A stretch of DNA of 64,000 nucleotides from Pseudoscleropodium purum (GCA_963969395.1 OZ017804.1:124001-188000), one strand, 5' to 3'. Counted from the first letter of the stretch, positions 46,587-60,237 are shown. A program made the numbers and translations. Notes: generated by a model from the letters alone, not told the origin.

Positions 46587-48417
46587 GAGTATAAAAGAGG
46601 AATAGGCAATTGGATTTTCAATGTTGATGATCTTAAGGTAGAAGTAGCTCAAGTAACAATACTATTGTATTTTTGTTTTATTTTCTTGTTATCATATTAT
46701 GAAAAATATACAAGTAAATTTTGTAATTTATTTGCATCTTCTTCACATATATTTCAAAGTGTCTAAACTACTACTACTATTATTATTTTAATGATGTTCT
46801 TAAGAATGAATTAAATCTACAAGTGTATATATTTATCTTTTTAATTCCAATTTGTTGTTGCCAGATTCCAGAAGATACTCTATATGAGACAATAAAAAGA
46901 CGTGATGAGACTTTGTAGTAAAAAATAAAAGAAGGCGACAATACTTTGCATGAGCTTTTGCATCAAGATGAATTTACAAAGTCTACTTTGTATATCTATA
47001 CCCAAGAACATGTGGATTTGGGATCTCCTAATGGTATACAACTACCAACTACCACTATACAAGGTTTAACAATTGAAACAAAGAATCAAGTAAGTTCACA
47101 TTGATTATTTACTAATGTATTTTTTTATTGCATCTTTTATGCTCATAGGACAAAATCAACCCCATTTTCAAAATAGTTAAGAAAATTATTGAATTTATAT
47201 TAAAGTTAGTGCACATTGCATTGAAATAAACATTATAACTTTAATAAGAAAGTTGATTTAACATTTTAACACAAGAATATTTTAGACCATGGGTGGATTT
47301 ATGCTAGTGGCTATCTTATAAATGAGGCCCAAAATGAATTAAGAAACAATTTTCACATGCCAATTTGTGTTTGAAAACTATTACATTTGTACGAGTAGCA
47401 AATTTAGAAAAAGTTATATGTTAAAATAAAAAGAGAGTTGGCTAGAAAACTTGGATAATTAATTAAGTATTTTCTGCTAACATTTTTTATTGGGGTCCCA
47501 ATAATAGCTTTATTTCCAAGAAACTCAATTATCATCATCGGATCTAAGTGGAACATCCGTACCAATTGTGGCCATTGTGCCACATCTAAAAGATGCATTT
47601 GAGTATGCTATTATGCAAAAGGTTTGTGATTTTTGAGTCTCTAATAGTTTGCATATTAGTTTGTGATTAGAAGTTTCCAATAGAAAATTGATGGAATTAC
47701 AAAGGTTTATTTGCGAAAGTCATTATTGCATTATTTTGAATTGACTATAAATGGTTGAACTCTTCAAAGTCCCAATTCATATTTTTCATATGGATTGTTG
47801 TACCTCCTACTTCTTCACTTCTATAAAGCACTTGTCTTCTCTCCTCAAACCAAATATTAAGTGGCTTTCAAAGATATGTAGAATACATATGAACAAAGTG
47901 TCCACATACAAAGAATTCAAATTTTGAAGGAATCACTTTTTCCAGCTTTAATTAATTATTTGGCATGAAATGTTGACCTTCATAGTTTCTCTCGTGAATG
48001 TGACATGTAATTTATATTTAATCATTTAAATACTATATGATAGAATATTACATGACAAGTGTCTAATTTAATATTTTAATCATGCCAATGTTCTAATTTG
48101 CAGGACGCTATTGAGAATATTTTGAGAAGCATCAATCCAAATGGGGTTCCTATTTGTGAGTAGCTTCAAAATTTCTACTCACCTCAAGATTAATTAATAT
48201 TGGTGAATATTAAATTTTTGAAGAATAACTTGAAATAATCCTTTGTTTACTTAAATTTTTCTACTTTTGAAAATTAAAAATTATAAAGCAATAATACACT
48301 TGGTCAAATTCTAATTAATATTAGAGGGATTATTTATTTTTCTATTTTGTAGCTATAAATTCATACGGTGGCTCAAAGCAAAATTCAAGCGCCAATGCTC
48401 CGAATGATGATTCCTTG
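46587..48417 (+). pseudogene. STE20/GCK-like kinase pseudogene, C-terminal exons
   Basis: E8 (about 46587-46652) encodes EYKRGIGNWIFNVDDLKVE, the conserved segment after the catalytic domain in plant GCK-like kinases. Later exon-like blocks are 46865-47089 (acceptor CCAG, donor GTAAGT; IPEDTLYETIKRRDETL, with TAG 46916 and TAA 46919), 47508-47621 (VPHLKDAFEYAIMQK), 48104-48155 (after GCAG; DAIENILRSINPNGVPI) and 48353-48417 (donor GTAAG; SKQNSSANAPND). Splice phases between the last three agree. A short stretch after 48780 (MVKVQSERKR) may be the start of the final coiled-coil exon. Together with 36271-39545 this makes one gene of at least 12 kb. The later blocks are tied to the gene by order and splicing rather than by strong homology. 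Confidence 0.7.
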
Positions 48418-48799
48418 GTAAGAATTTTGTAGCAAATTAATTCAAAAATCTTAGTGATATAATTTGAAAGACTATAGCTTAGTAAGTTGTTGTTTTTCTT
48501 TTAGAAGAATTTTGGGGCTCTCATAACATTCAATAGCATGTGTTGATGTTGCCTTGGTTCTATAGTGATGGTATATTGGTGTGCCTTTGTATCCTCCACC
48601 TGTCTTATTCATCAATAGCTATTGGTGAAGCACTATTAGGGTGTGGAATATACCACACTATTACTGTAGAGCTATTGAATGTTATGCTTGTCTTGGATTT
48701 GGGTTCATTAAATACCTACAATTTATAAATTAAAGTTGTCACTACTTCTAAATTATTATTTATAATTTGTGTGTGTGTAGATGGTCAAAGTTCAAAGTG

Positions 48800-51036
48800 A
48801 AAGAAAAAGACACTAAGGTAGGAGGCTCTGAAATGGAGCATCTAAGGGCTGGTCTGCCTTTTTCATGTATTTTTTTGGATGGGAATATTTTTAGCTCATT
48901 TTTCAGGCAAAGACAAATTGATGAGGAATCTAACCCAAGTGATTTCGTATTTTTTCAAAGATATTTGAATTACTTATGAAAGTTTCAAACAAGTTGGGTT
49001 GTAGGTCACTATTTGTGACCCTAGGTCTTTCATAAACGGTTCACTCGAATTTCTAAATAAAAATGGGAAAAAAAAAGAGAATGATTGGCTCTTGCAATAA
49101 ATAATGCTTTTTTCCTTGGTTCATTCAATGACTCTACAGGTCAATTCTAGAACCAACTCATGTCCATTCCACATCCATTTATAGGGTTCATTCTTAATGC
49201 CCGCTCTATTTTACAGCCTCCTACCTTATCTCTAGCAAATCAAAGAGTTGTAGGGCAAGTTTTCTAAGCTTCAAGAAGGACTATAGATTTTAAAAGAGAA
49301 GAATATTATCGTAAGCTCTTTTTCCATCATTGATACATATACAATAGGGCTTTTTTTTACTAGTGTCCCCCTACTACCTTCACTCTATAGGCTAGTTTTT
49401 TAAGGGATGAAGCTAAAAAGATCACACTTCTGACAGTGGCAAAATTTCACCAAAAATAAAAGTCCTAACATACAGTATTTTGATCATTTCTATCTGTAAG
49501 CTAAAATTGATTCAAAGAAATCCATTGAGTAAGCTTAACAAGTTTGTAAAAACTAAAATGGAAAGTTTTTGCAATGCACTGACAACATTGCATATGATTT
49601 AATAGCTTGTGGTTTAATTTGGTCTTTCTAACTAACTAAAGTTTTTGATGTACCTCTAATAAATAGCTGAAACAACAACTGAATGTGATTTGTAATAAGA
49701 AAAAAGAAGAAAAGATGCAAAGAGAAGAAGCAGACAATTGAATGGGAGTTTTTACAAGAACTCAAGGAAAAAGACAGGATAAGGTGGGCACTCCCGAATG
49801 TAGTTACCATTACTAAACTGGTCAAATTTTCATATTTTCTTGTTGGGATGGGAAAGGAGGTTCCAGCGCACCAAAGAATGTGACATTTGGATATGATATA
49901 CAAAAGTTATAAAAGGTCAAAGTTTTATAATCATTTCTTCCATACAAGTACATATTGATTTTGGAAATGCACTAAGAGTAATGACGGTGGCTTTACATCA
50001 ATGGCACATTTGAGGGTACCACTTTAGTCATAAAGAGAGAAGATGTAGCCTCTTTTAAGATTCAATTTCTTCCTAATGACATAATTTTAGAAAACATTTG
50101 CACCATTTCGACATAAATAAAAATAAAAATATTAGGCATGAGCTACAAGCCTTGCAGATAAGATACATAAGTATTATAAACTTAGATGAATGTTTATAGG
50201 TGAAGTTAGTTTGTTCAATTAGGGTATGTTCCCACCTAGGCTTAAGAGGTTATTGTTATGCATAAGAACGAGGAAAAAGTTGTAAAGCATTCCCACCTAC
50301 CGAGATTTCTTTATTTCTCAAACCTAAGTTATAACTTAGATGTACCTTGTGCCATTGCCACGATCAAAAGAATGAAAAATCAAAATTTTTCATTTTTTGA
50401 AATTTGTAACAATTTTGAAATTCAATAACTTTCATGCCGTGTATTGAAATGCCATGAAATTAAGCCCTTGCACCCTTCTTTTCTGAGGGCTTTCTGACAG
50501 TACCAAACATGCGACTAGAGGATGCACGGTCCATGAGATCTCAACGTAACAAACAAAATAAACAATCTAACTAAATAGTAGGATGTGCAATAATGTAGTT
50601 CATAGATAGGAATGGTTTTACTATAAAAACTTTGTGGACAATCTCTCAGAATGCGGTTGTCAAGAAATTGTCTGTAATCTTCTGAAATAGAGATTTGAGA
50701 GAAGGTGGACTATTCTTATCTAAGCTTGTAGTATTCTACTTTAATTCCAATCTTCTTCTTCAAACCGTCCCACGGGTGGCTTCAAAAGCAATAGTTATTG
50801 GATGTGAGTTGGAATGCTCATAATGTCATAGCATTAATGAGATTTATTTATACTTCTTTAATGGATGGAATAAGAGCCATGAAGGATCCATTTCAAAGCC
50901 AAGATGTGTTCACCTAATTTTTCTAAATGGGATTTGATTGCACAATTATCTTCTTACACATAATAAAAGAATGTAGGGTTCATTTAACTAGTAAGGGTTG
51001 CATTTAGGAATCCTGTGTATTACTTTTTGAATGCCT
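48800..51036. other. AT-rich region, no gene recognised
   Basis: After the possible last kinase exon I see only short frames without domains. Nothing else is supported. Confidence 0.3.
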
Positions 51037-51308
51037 CATTAGAAGATTTTGGAGGGCTCTGAAAGCCTGCAAGTTATGATGGTCTATGAATGTAGGGAAC
51101 GATATTGTCATAGCCGTCCGACATAGTTGAGACCTTGCTACATCATTGTCCAATTTTTTTTTCCAACTTCTTTTATCATTTGAAGAATTTAATTTAATTT
51201 TTTTAAATAATTTTTTTTCCTAACAATAGGCCATTCTCTACGCTATGGTGAACAACTATGGGGGAACAGGCCTAAAGGCTTTTTGGAGCCTTCAAAAATC
51301 TTCTAATG
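51037..51308. mobile_element. TIR element (MITE family B), copy 2
   Basis: The left end CATTAGAAGATTTTGGAGGG and the right end GGAGCCTTCAAAAATCTTCTAATG are imperfect inverted repeats matching the ends of the copy at 10827-11127. GAATGTAGGGAAC, a T-rich middle and GGGGGAACAGGCC correspond to landmarks in that copy. A target duplication is not clear here. Confidence 0.55.
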
Positions 51309-53048
51309 CAATTGTTTTTGGTCTAGCCATATCTTCTTTCAACTTGTTTTTGGTATAGTCGTATCTTTTTCCAGATTGTGTGTGTGTGGGTTTTGGAAGG
51401 CCTAAGATCACAAATAGGTGGCTATTGCATAATTCTATGGAAATTCATAAATAATTTATAAATGCTCTAAAAAATATGAAAACACTTGTGTTAAATTCCA
51501 CATCAATTTTTCTTTGAGTAAAAAATAAGTGAAAATTGTTTTAGGCATCTAAAATCCATTTTACAAGCTGACCAGCCCTTAGAATGACGATTTATGAGAA
51601 CACTACCTTACTTCAACTTCAAAGGGCCTCTTATAAAAGAGTGTTATATCGGAATAACAAAAAGAAAAGCAAGACTGGGCCCCAAGAAATAACTGTGCCA
51701 TCAATTTTATTAACAAGAGTAGTGTAATTGGAGGCCCTATCCTAGGTAAACAACAATATTAGTTTATTGATAGTGGATAGAGGGGAAATCAAACAAAAAA
51801 TATTTGAACAAAAATAAATAGAAAAAAAATTGATATAGATGATTTCATATTCTCAAGTGAATGTAAGAACTCTTTACATTAGTTTTGTAGTCATCACTTT
51901 GCAAAAAAATGTTTTGAATATTTGTATTAAAATCATGGCTTTTATGGCATATATCCCATGATTTTGGTATTTTATGATAAAAAAAATTACTTCATATTTT
52001 TTCATATTAAGGATGATAAATAAAAATGGTTGAAAACTTGAGTTTTTCACAATTATTTTCAAGATCATTTAAATTTTTTTCAAAAACAAAAGTTGAATTT
52101 TTTTTAGTTTGTGTTAGGCCAATTTCTATATTACATAATACTATTACCATCAAGATTTGCAAAATCATTTTCTTTGTTTTTAATAAAAATGTGAATAATG
52201 TTTGTATGAATTTATTTTATTTTTTTATCTTTAAAAAATCAATGTATTTAATTATTTGTTGAATGATAATAATGAAATTTATATACAAAGACTTAAAGAC
52301 ATTCTTATCTAAAGACCTAAACATTTTACACTATTATATAATAGTTAAATAAAGATTTTTCAATAAATTTGTCATTTTTCATTCATTTCAATTGACTTAT
52401 ATATCCTTTTAGATTTGTTTTTTTCATGATTTACATTGTATCATTTATTTATTTTAATAGGATTTTCAAATTTAATCAATTTGCATATTATCTAAACAAT
52501 TGAATTTGGTATTGAATCTATTTTTTGTTGTAGATTTCACTAAATTTGCATTTGTTCTTTGTTGATTCTTTAATATTTATTCTTCAATTAGTTCAAAATA
52601 AATATTTCTAAAAGCTATATACAATTTTTCATTGCTAAATTTCCTATCAAATATAATAAATATTATTCCATTCTTATTATTCCATTTTCATTATTCCAAA
52701 TACTAATTTTTTTTTCAAGTATTTAAGTATCCACTTAATTGTAGAAAAATCACCCAACAATTCTCTAATAGGTCATTGACATGCTCTCTACATATTGTTT
52801 TTTTTATTTCCAAATACTCTATTATATCAATCATCCAAAAAAGATTCATTTAATTCCATTGATTAAATTTTACATTGCTAAACATTGTTTAAGAAAATGT
52901 ATTACATTTATTCCAAAATTTGATGATGATTAGATATATTGTAGTAATTATGCAATTAAATCAAATAAAAAATCTTTTGCATTATAATGTAGCCTACATA
53001 GTATCAAAGAATATAACATTTTATTTTTCATCTAATTTTCTTGTGGAT

Positions 53049-53050
<2 letters not shown>
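51309..53050. other. AT-rich region, no gene recognised
   Basis: Very AT-rich with poly-T and poly-A runs; no coding homology. Confidence 0.35.

Positions 53051-53084
<34 letters not shown>
53051..53084. repeat. (GT)n microsatellite
   Basis: About 17 uninterrupted GT units, just left of the inverted-end element. Confidence 0.9.
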
Positions 53085-53089
<5 letters not shown>

Positions 53090-53100
53090 ATTTTATAATC

Positions 53101-53917
53101 AACTAGTGGTTGGCACTTGCTATGCTACGCATTTATCATTAGAATTTTATAAGAATTTTTATATATTAGATAGAATGTAGAACAAAAATATCAATAAATC
53201 TTCAAATAAAAATTACGAAATTCTTTGTATAATTTTTTTAATAAATAAGCATATATTGTAATAAACAATTGAAATTAATTGAATGATGAATGAAATATAT
53301 ACTCAAATATATGCAATGGTAAATATTGTAAAAAATACACATACATTAGAGTGCATTAGAAGTTTGACTCAATTGTTACAAAAAATAGCAAACCAAATTG
53401 AAGAATTACAAAAAAAACTTGTAAATCTCAAAAACTTTGTGAACAACTTAATTGTTGTGAAATCCAAAATCGCTTCAATTGAATAAATTTCTCAAAATCA
53501 TTTGGTAGTAGCCATAGAAAATTGAAATCATGAAAGCTCAAAGCTCATAAAAGCACAAAATCATAGAAGTGTAAAGCCAAGAGAAGCAATGGAATTTCTA
53601 CCTCTATAATATCACCCTATGGATCCTCTTTAATATCACCTTAATTGCAACAACTATATTATTTCTATAATATCACCTTTTATAAGAAGTGATATTATAG
53701 AGGTAATGCGAACTGCTACTCTATTTCTGTAATATCACATTGTGTGAAAATATGATTTCTATGTATGCATGATTGAAAATATTTTTATAAAATATTTTTA
53801 ATAATTATTTGAAAGACTTACTGAAATCATTATCATGTATTCTATTCAAATATATCAAAATTTTACCAATATGTGATACAATAAATGCGTAGCATAGCAA
53901 GCACCAGTTTCTAGTAT
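53101..53917. mobile_element. Element with about 36-bp inverted ends, 0.8 kb
   Basis: The left end (53101-53136) carries ACTAGTGGTTGGCACTTGC then TATGCTACGCATTTAT. The right end (53881-53917) carries the reverse complement, ending CCAGTTTCTAGT, with a few mismatches near the tip. No clear target duplication was found. The interior encodes one short Leu/Ile/Lys frame (53283-53486) that I do not recognise. It is non-autonomous and the class is unresolved. Confidence 0.6.
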
Positions 53918-53947
53918 TAATGGTAGCATTTGTGATATTACAGAGGG
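53598..53947. repeat. Cluster of TATAATATCAC words in both orientations
   Basis: Plus-strand copies (CTATAATATCACC and variants) occur near 53603, 53628, 53662 and 53725. Reverse copies (GTGATATTATAGAGG or GTGATATTACAGAGG) occur at about 53687 and 53932. The 53598 and 53687 copies form a 17-bp inverted repeat. Confidence 0.55.
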
Positions 53948-55144
53948 AGTTATGATTTTAGTAGTATGATGATATAAAATTAGATTGACATATAAAATTT
54001 TTCTATAAATTTTTTTCCGATACAAATTTTTCCGCGAATTGTACAAACCCATACAAAGTTGCTACAATACAAATGTACAAATATACAAATATACAAATAA
54101 ACTTGCAAATAAAAAAAATGTTAAATCGATATAACAAATAATTGAATTGAAATTCAAACACAAGCCAAATAATTGCAAAAGAAATGAATACTCTAACTAC
54201 TCTAAACAACATGATAGCTATGACATTTTCAAAGCATTGTTTCTTCTTGATTGAGATCTTGAAATTAGACAAAGTTGTATCACCATAGTGTAAAAACAAT
54301 TGCTAGAGCTAATATAATCCAAACAATCTACCTCACCAATACTATTCAAAATATCCGGACCAATAATATATCATTTTGTTGATTGTTACAACCTACAAGA
54401 ACCTTATACTTTGCAAATAGACACATATTCATTAAACTTGAAGAATCCACATGATTATTAAAAAAAAATTCCATTGATGAGAATACTAATTGATATTCCA
54501 ATCATATGCAAAATCAAAGCACTCCCTTTCTTTAACTTTCAACTTCACTAGTATTCAATATCAACTTTGTAAATTCTTTAAATAGTTTCAAATGCACTGA
54601 AAAAAAGGTCATAACAAGGCTTTTACATATTTCAAAGGGTTAAGAGATATAATCCAAATTGAGTTATTATCCTCTATTAGATGAAAAAACCTCGATGTTG
54701 TAGAAAAATTTGAGTTTTACATCCTATTTTCGTAGCATCCTAAGCTGACAATTCAAAACTGACCTAGTAGTGAGGTGAAGAGATGCATGTTGGTAGTAGA
54801 ATTGCAAAAGGGCGATGACATCTTTTTGTGCTTCATCACAAAGTTCCTTTATCACGAAATGTCAATAGTAATTGTATAATTATCGTTGGGCACTACTTTC
54901 ATGTTACATTCATTCATTTGAAAACATTATTACAACACGATGTTGACATTCATTAATATCATGCAGTTTAGGCATATCATTCATATTTGAGTTTGAAGTG
55001 CTAAAGTTACACAATAACTATGCATGATGAAACATGTGTGACTTTAGTGGTGCAGTGATAGGTGACTAACTTCGTGCAACATTAGTGTATTTCTAAGACA
55101 TATAAAGTTAGTGCAATAATCACACAATATTATGTCCATATATA
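53948..55144. other. AT-rich region, no gene recognised
   Basis: The frame at 54003-54299 (minus) is hydrophobic and low in complexity; I do not call it a gene. Confidence 0.3.
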
Positions 55145-55853
55145 CCGTAGTACCTCTTCAATTACGGCACCCTCTACCAAATATTTAATAAAATTTGACT
55201 TTTAAATTTCGGTAGAAAAAATTAATTACTACAATTTTCATCATGATAGATACTGAATTAATAAAAAAATTCGGCATGTAGCTTCGATAAACAATTCATC
55301 AGCTCAAGTGTAGTGTTTGCAGATAAGATCTTTATACAAATTGTGTGATAAGACGTAAAACAACCCATGTGGGATATCTAAAAGTCTACTTTGAATACAA
55401 GTACTATTTTTTGACAATGAGAGGTCAACCTATCATCTTCAAGTTCCCCATACCCTTTGAGGGTTCATGAGAGAGAATGAATTTTATTATAAAAACAACC
55501 TCTCTATCTTCTACCCTCCTTTAAGTTCAAGGATGAAATTCTATAACGTTCCCATCAACAAATCTCTTGATGATTGATGACATGTTGTACAGATGGTTGA
55601 TGAATGATCATTGGACTCTATATTGTACCTTCTTACTAACATTGATTATTTTCTTTATTAAAACAACCTAATCACTTAATTCTTTATGATTCTTGTAAGA
55701 TTACTAAACTGTAGATAATCACATCATTTCCATTGGTTTCGGCAATCAATGTTGTAAATTTTCAAGATTTTCGGCATTTATCATTATAATTTTCTGAAAT
55801 TACGATATCTTTAAAAACAATTAATTTTTGCCAAAATTGAAGAGGTACTATGG
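55145..55853. mobile_element. mariner/pogo-like MITE with TA target site
   Basis: The left end is CCGTAGTACCTCTTCAATTA and the right end, reverse-complemented, CCATAGTACCTCTTCAATTT. Both are followed inward by a GGCA and flanked outward by TA (55143-55144 and 55854-55855). A TA target duplication with this kind of end fits Tc1/mariner, possibly the pogo/Tigger branch. The 709-bp interior has no transposase frame. Part of the interior (55380-55600) resembles 56145-56350 outside the element. Confidence 0.6.
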
Positions 55854-56350
55854 TAGTTATTGCACTAACATTGCATTTTTTATTTTTCACAATTTCAATA
55901 CTAAATCAATTGAAAAGTAGGAATTGTGTTCAAAGTAGAAATTTAGAACTCATTTAGACATAGAAAAAAAAAATTTAAATTGATATATAAAAAGTTGGTA
56001 AATTAAGATATCTTTCATCTCCAAAAACCTGTTTGAGATTTTGAGTGTCCAATCAAAAGTTATGGACAAAGTTCAAAGATGGATTGGATGGGTTAGTTTA
56101 AAGTTTTAAGAAAAAAAAGTATTCTACTATGCCAAATTGAGGTCTGAATTTCTACTTTGAACATGATTTATACATTTTCAAAATAACTTGACTATGAGAA
56201 GTCAAGCTCTCATCTTCAAATTATTCCATATCTTTTGAATGTTCACGGAGTGCATTGTAATATAAAGACAACCTCTCCACCCTCCACAATCACCAATTGC
56301 TAGTGATGAGATTCCTTGACTCTACTATCAAGTTTCTTGGTAGCCTACTA
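55380..56350 (+). repeat. Diverged direct-repeat pair
   Basis: 55380-55600 and 56145-56350 share, in the same order, a CTACTTTGAA word, a TATGAGARGTCAA-type word, ATCTTCAA, CCATAYCTTTGA plus TTCA, and ATAAARACAACCTCTC. The second copy lies outside the TA-flanked element; the first is inside it. Confidence 0.45.
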
Positions 56351-59300
56351 AAGGAATCAATTCAAGCTACAATGCAGTGATTTCATCACTATGCTATCAA
56401 GTTTTTCGGTAGCCTATTGATGGATTTGTTTCAAGCTAAAACTTTGTAGCCTATACAAATGATGGATTTAGTTTGATCATTTGATGCAATTACTAAAGTG
56501 TAAATTAGACTTTAATAGAATTTATACTAATCAAATGTTGGCAAACAAAATGCAAAAAATTTAGTTAAGAATAAAGTTATTGTCAATTAGAATGGTGATC
56601 AACAATTAAACATTGATATTATTTAATAAGCATTATTGTAGTATTGACAAGAATGACATTATTGTCATGGATTTTCTGTGTACTTCAACGCACAAAAAAT
56701 GCACGATAAAGAATATAATTTTGTAAATAATTTGTGTCTTTTGCTCACTTGTGATTAATGTGTGGAAGTCACATAGTTAGTATTGATTACAAAGTAGTGC
56801 TAGTTCTTTGCAATAATCATGTGCATTGTAATGATGTGGTAACTTGCAAATTAACTTACGCACCCATGAAACAATAATAACTACATGATAATTGTTAACA
56901 ATTTGTTGGTCTTAAACTTTGAGATGTTGCTTGATGGAAGTGGAGTACCTACAACAATCCTTCATGTGTCAAATGGTAGTTCACACCCTAGGAAATATGT
57001 ATTGTTAAAGTTTCAAAAGATAATCAAACTTGAACACAAGAGTGCACTTCAACCAAGTCAACTCACACTTGGAAATTGCAGTTGCCAAGGTAAATAACAC
57101 ATGCCTTTAGCATCAACACATTCAGTAAGCATGTTGTATAAAGATAGTAGGAGTGAGTTGATTTGGGAAAGGTATACTGAAAGCCAAAAATCAATGCAAT
57201 GTATACTTCTTAAGACTTTGCAAGTTAGTGGTGCATATACATTGGTCTAGCTATACGAGAGAATTATCTACCTAATCTACCACCCAAATGAATAATAAAT
57301 GTTTATTATTGACACTTAAAAAGAAAAGTTTTCATTTATGTAGATCATGATCCAACTTATCAAGGATCAACATATTGGAAGTAAAGCCAATGATAAACAC
57401 CTCTAAATCCATAACATATTTACACAATAAAGCTAGATTTTAGTGCCAAAATGATGCAATATTCCACCTAAGACCAACCTGCTATAAGCTCCATGTGGGA
57501 TTATGATAAATACAAATACATTAACAATAACAAACACTACAACTATGCCAACCAAAAACAATATCGAGTTATTGAGGCACTTCAAAAATCTAGTGTACAC
57601 TTAAAAATCATCCTAAGACAAGCATCTACTTGAATTAAAGCTTCTAAAGAATGCATTCAAAAATCTCTTCGTCCAAAAATGCATCAAGAGAACCTCGAAA
57701 AGATGGATTACCTTCAATTGTTGGAGCATTGTTGATGACCAAGTCAAAATCCGTCACGCATCTAAGCAATTGGTTAGAAGTCAAATTGTATACAAGGCAA
57801 TTTGGGCCAAGAGGGGAAAACAATGTGCAACAAAGAGAGGAGCGACAACAAAACTAAAAAAGAGGACTATGTTACGTTATACTATGAAGCAACCTCTAAG
57901 ATTTCGTGCATTGCTGGTCAATGAGATTCACAAAGTGAAAGATTGATCGAGCAAGTCCTTGAGCAAGCAAGTGGGTGAAGTACCTCTACACATCCCATTT
58001 GCAACATCCCACTAAGTAACACATGATCCTTGAACTTGTTCCTATTTGAATAATGTCTTTTATCTTGCAACCAACAATGCCAATTACAAAAAAATCATAG
58101 CGACAAACTTACAAAATTGAAGAACCCAATTTGTAAAGTTTCAAGATAATGGTAACTTTAGAATTTGTAAATTGAAGAATTCCGAATCGGAGCTTCGAAT
58201 TGTAACATTCTACTGTCCTTCATTACATCTAGGAGAGGACACCAATTGATAGAACAAACTCAAAAATCCTCATTTTTGTTCATTGAATCTAAAGAAGACA
58301 AAAGCTTATCAACTACATCAGATATACTTTAGTAGTTTGTAAAGTCGTGGACACGTTGCTTGTGTAATGTGAATAAAGTAGGAGAAAAAAAGTAATTATT
58401 GAAAAAAAATTAAATTTAAAAGTCAGAGAAGGGGGTCCAACTAGTTGTACCTTTATCCCCAAAACAACAATGTTGACCAAAAAAATTCATTTAAAAAAAT
58501 TAAAAGAAAAATTTGGATGGGGTTCAACCAGTCGAACTCCCTATGAAGCTCAATTTATTTTTAAATTATTTTTAAATTTTAAAACTAAATTCAATGAAAA
58601 ATCAGAAATTAAAAAATAGAATAAAACAAAAATTAAAAATGTCTTTTTTGGAACATCCTTGCTAGAAGGCGTGATTCTATTTTTTATTCAATAAGTAATT
58701 TTTGTTTCTATAACTTGTGTCTTGTTCTTGTTTGATGACTGCAGTATTGCTACTTCCAAGTTAGGCTTGCATTGTAACTTCATACAAAGGCAGAGTATAG
58801 TTGTCTTCAATTATAAGAAATAAAAATAGGGAGTATACTTGCCTATCATCTTTAATACATGTATATCTTAGTTGTAGACTTAAAGCTATGTAAAGTCCAA
58901 ATATTTAGAAATTGCAAGTAAGAACATAATATCCCATTTTTTCAGTCATGGTATCTTTATTCCATGGAATCAAGTATGTTTGTAATTTTTCATAAGCTCA
59001 ACACCTAAGTAAAGTCTAAGTGCACTTATATATGAACTCAAGTACTCACAAAGCTCCAAGGGACTAAGTCTTAAAGTAAGTAGAAGTAGTGTGGAGATTG
59101 CGGTTTGCAAAAATGTTCAAAAAGCTCCAAGAGGTTTTGGTCCTCACTTGTGTCCATCCCAAGAATCCAAACAATCCAATGTTAAGTTAGTGAGGTGCAA
59201 CGAGTGTCTACCGACCATAACATGTGTTATAATTTTTGCAAGAAACAATTTAAACATTCAAAAGCAAACAAAAACCACAATGTATAAACTCCATAGTGAA

Positions 59301-60210
59301 AAATCTCTTCTATGAACTTGGTTGCCATTTTCACGCTGTGAAGCTGTCATGTTATGAAGTACACTCAAAATCATACCAATGTTTGGTGAACCAAATTAGA
59401 GCTAGTATGCAGTTACTTAGAGGCTACTACATAGATTTTTTGAGCTAGGACAAATCAATAATACAGTAGTAGAGTTTCTAACTTCCTAACGCTCTAGCTC
59501 CCTAAGTGTTTTGTGCACAAGACCCTCCGGTCCATTTTGATGTCCGATGTAGTTATCCGTAGCCCTTGTGCCTCAGGATTGATATCCGATCAGTATTAGG
59601 AGTTGAGATTGAGAATCTTCTGGTCGTCTGACCAGTTGGTCAATATTCCCTTTAGGTCCTCGATTCAAGACAGGGCCTTAATGCTTCCTAGACCATATTA
59701 GCTTGGATTACAAACTATTTGTTACATTCAGAAATATCTTTGGAATCATTTGGATAGGTGATAAATCTACCTTGTATGTGCTAAGTCCTATTTGTAATAA
59801 CTTTGGTCAATGGTTCATATATATCATTACAATTTTAGAATCATGTCAGACATAATATAGACTCATTCAAGGCTTGTAAGTCTTCTAAAATGTGTTTTTA
59901 ATAATTTTTGTGTGATTAGAAGTACAAATATTGCATATCTATAAAGAAAGCATCATATTTGTCAAAAGTAATGTCATAGGGCTTATAATGCCACAAATGC
60001 CTTTAGCTTGTGTGATTTGAAATAAGATTTTTGATTCATTAATTGTTTAAGTTATGCCTTAACCAATATCGAATCAAATCCTATGAATAATTAACAATGG
60101 CCATCAAGCATTTTTTAAAAATCCTTTGACTACTAGACTTGTTTGAAGGATAGGAGCTTGTGAAAAGAGTCTTATTGAATCAAGAATCTCATACTTGGAT
60201 AGTGAATCTC
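56351..60210. other. AT-rich region, no gene recognised
   Basis: Frames at 56885-57097, 57651-57857 and 59091-59315 have no recognisable domain. 59490-59700 is less AT-rich but yields nothing I can name. Confidence 0.3.
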
Positions 60211-60237
60211 AAAAAGAAAAAAAAAAAAAAAAAAAAA
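60211..60237 (+). repeat. Poly-A tract
   Basis: A run of 27 bases is interrupted once by G. It abuts a GC-rich stretch (60240-60390) with repeated GGGAGTCCACCC / GGTGGCTCCTACCC words that resemble the 21-kb minisatellite in style. Confidence 0.6.
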
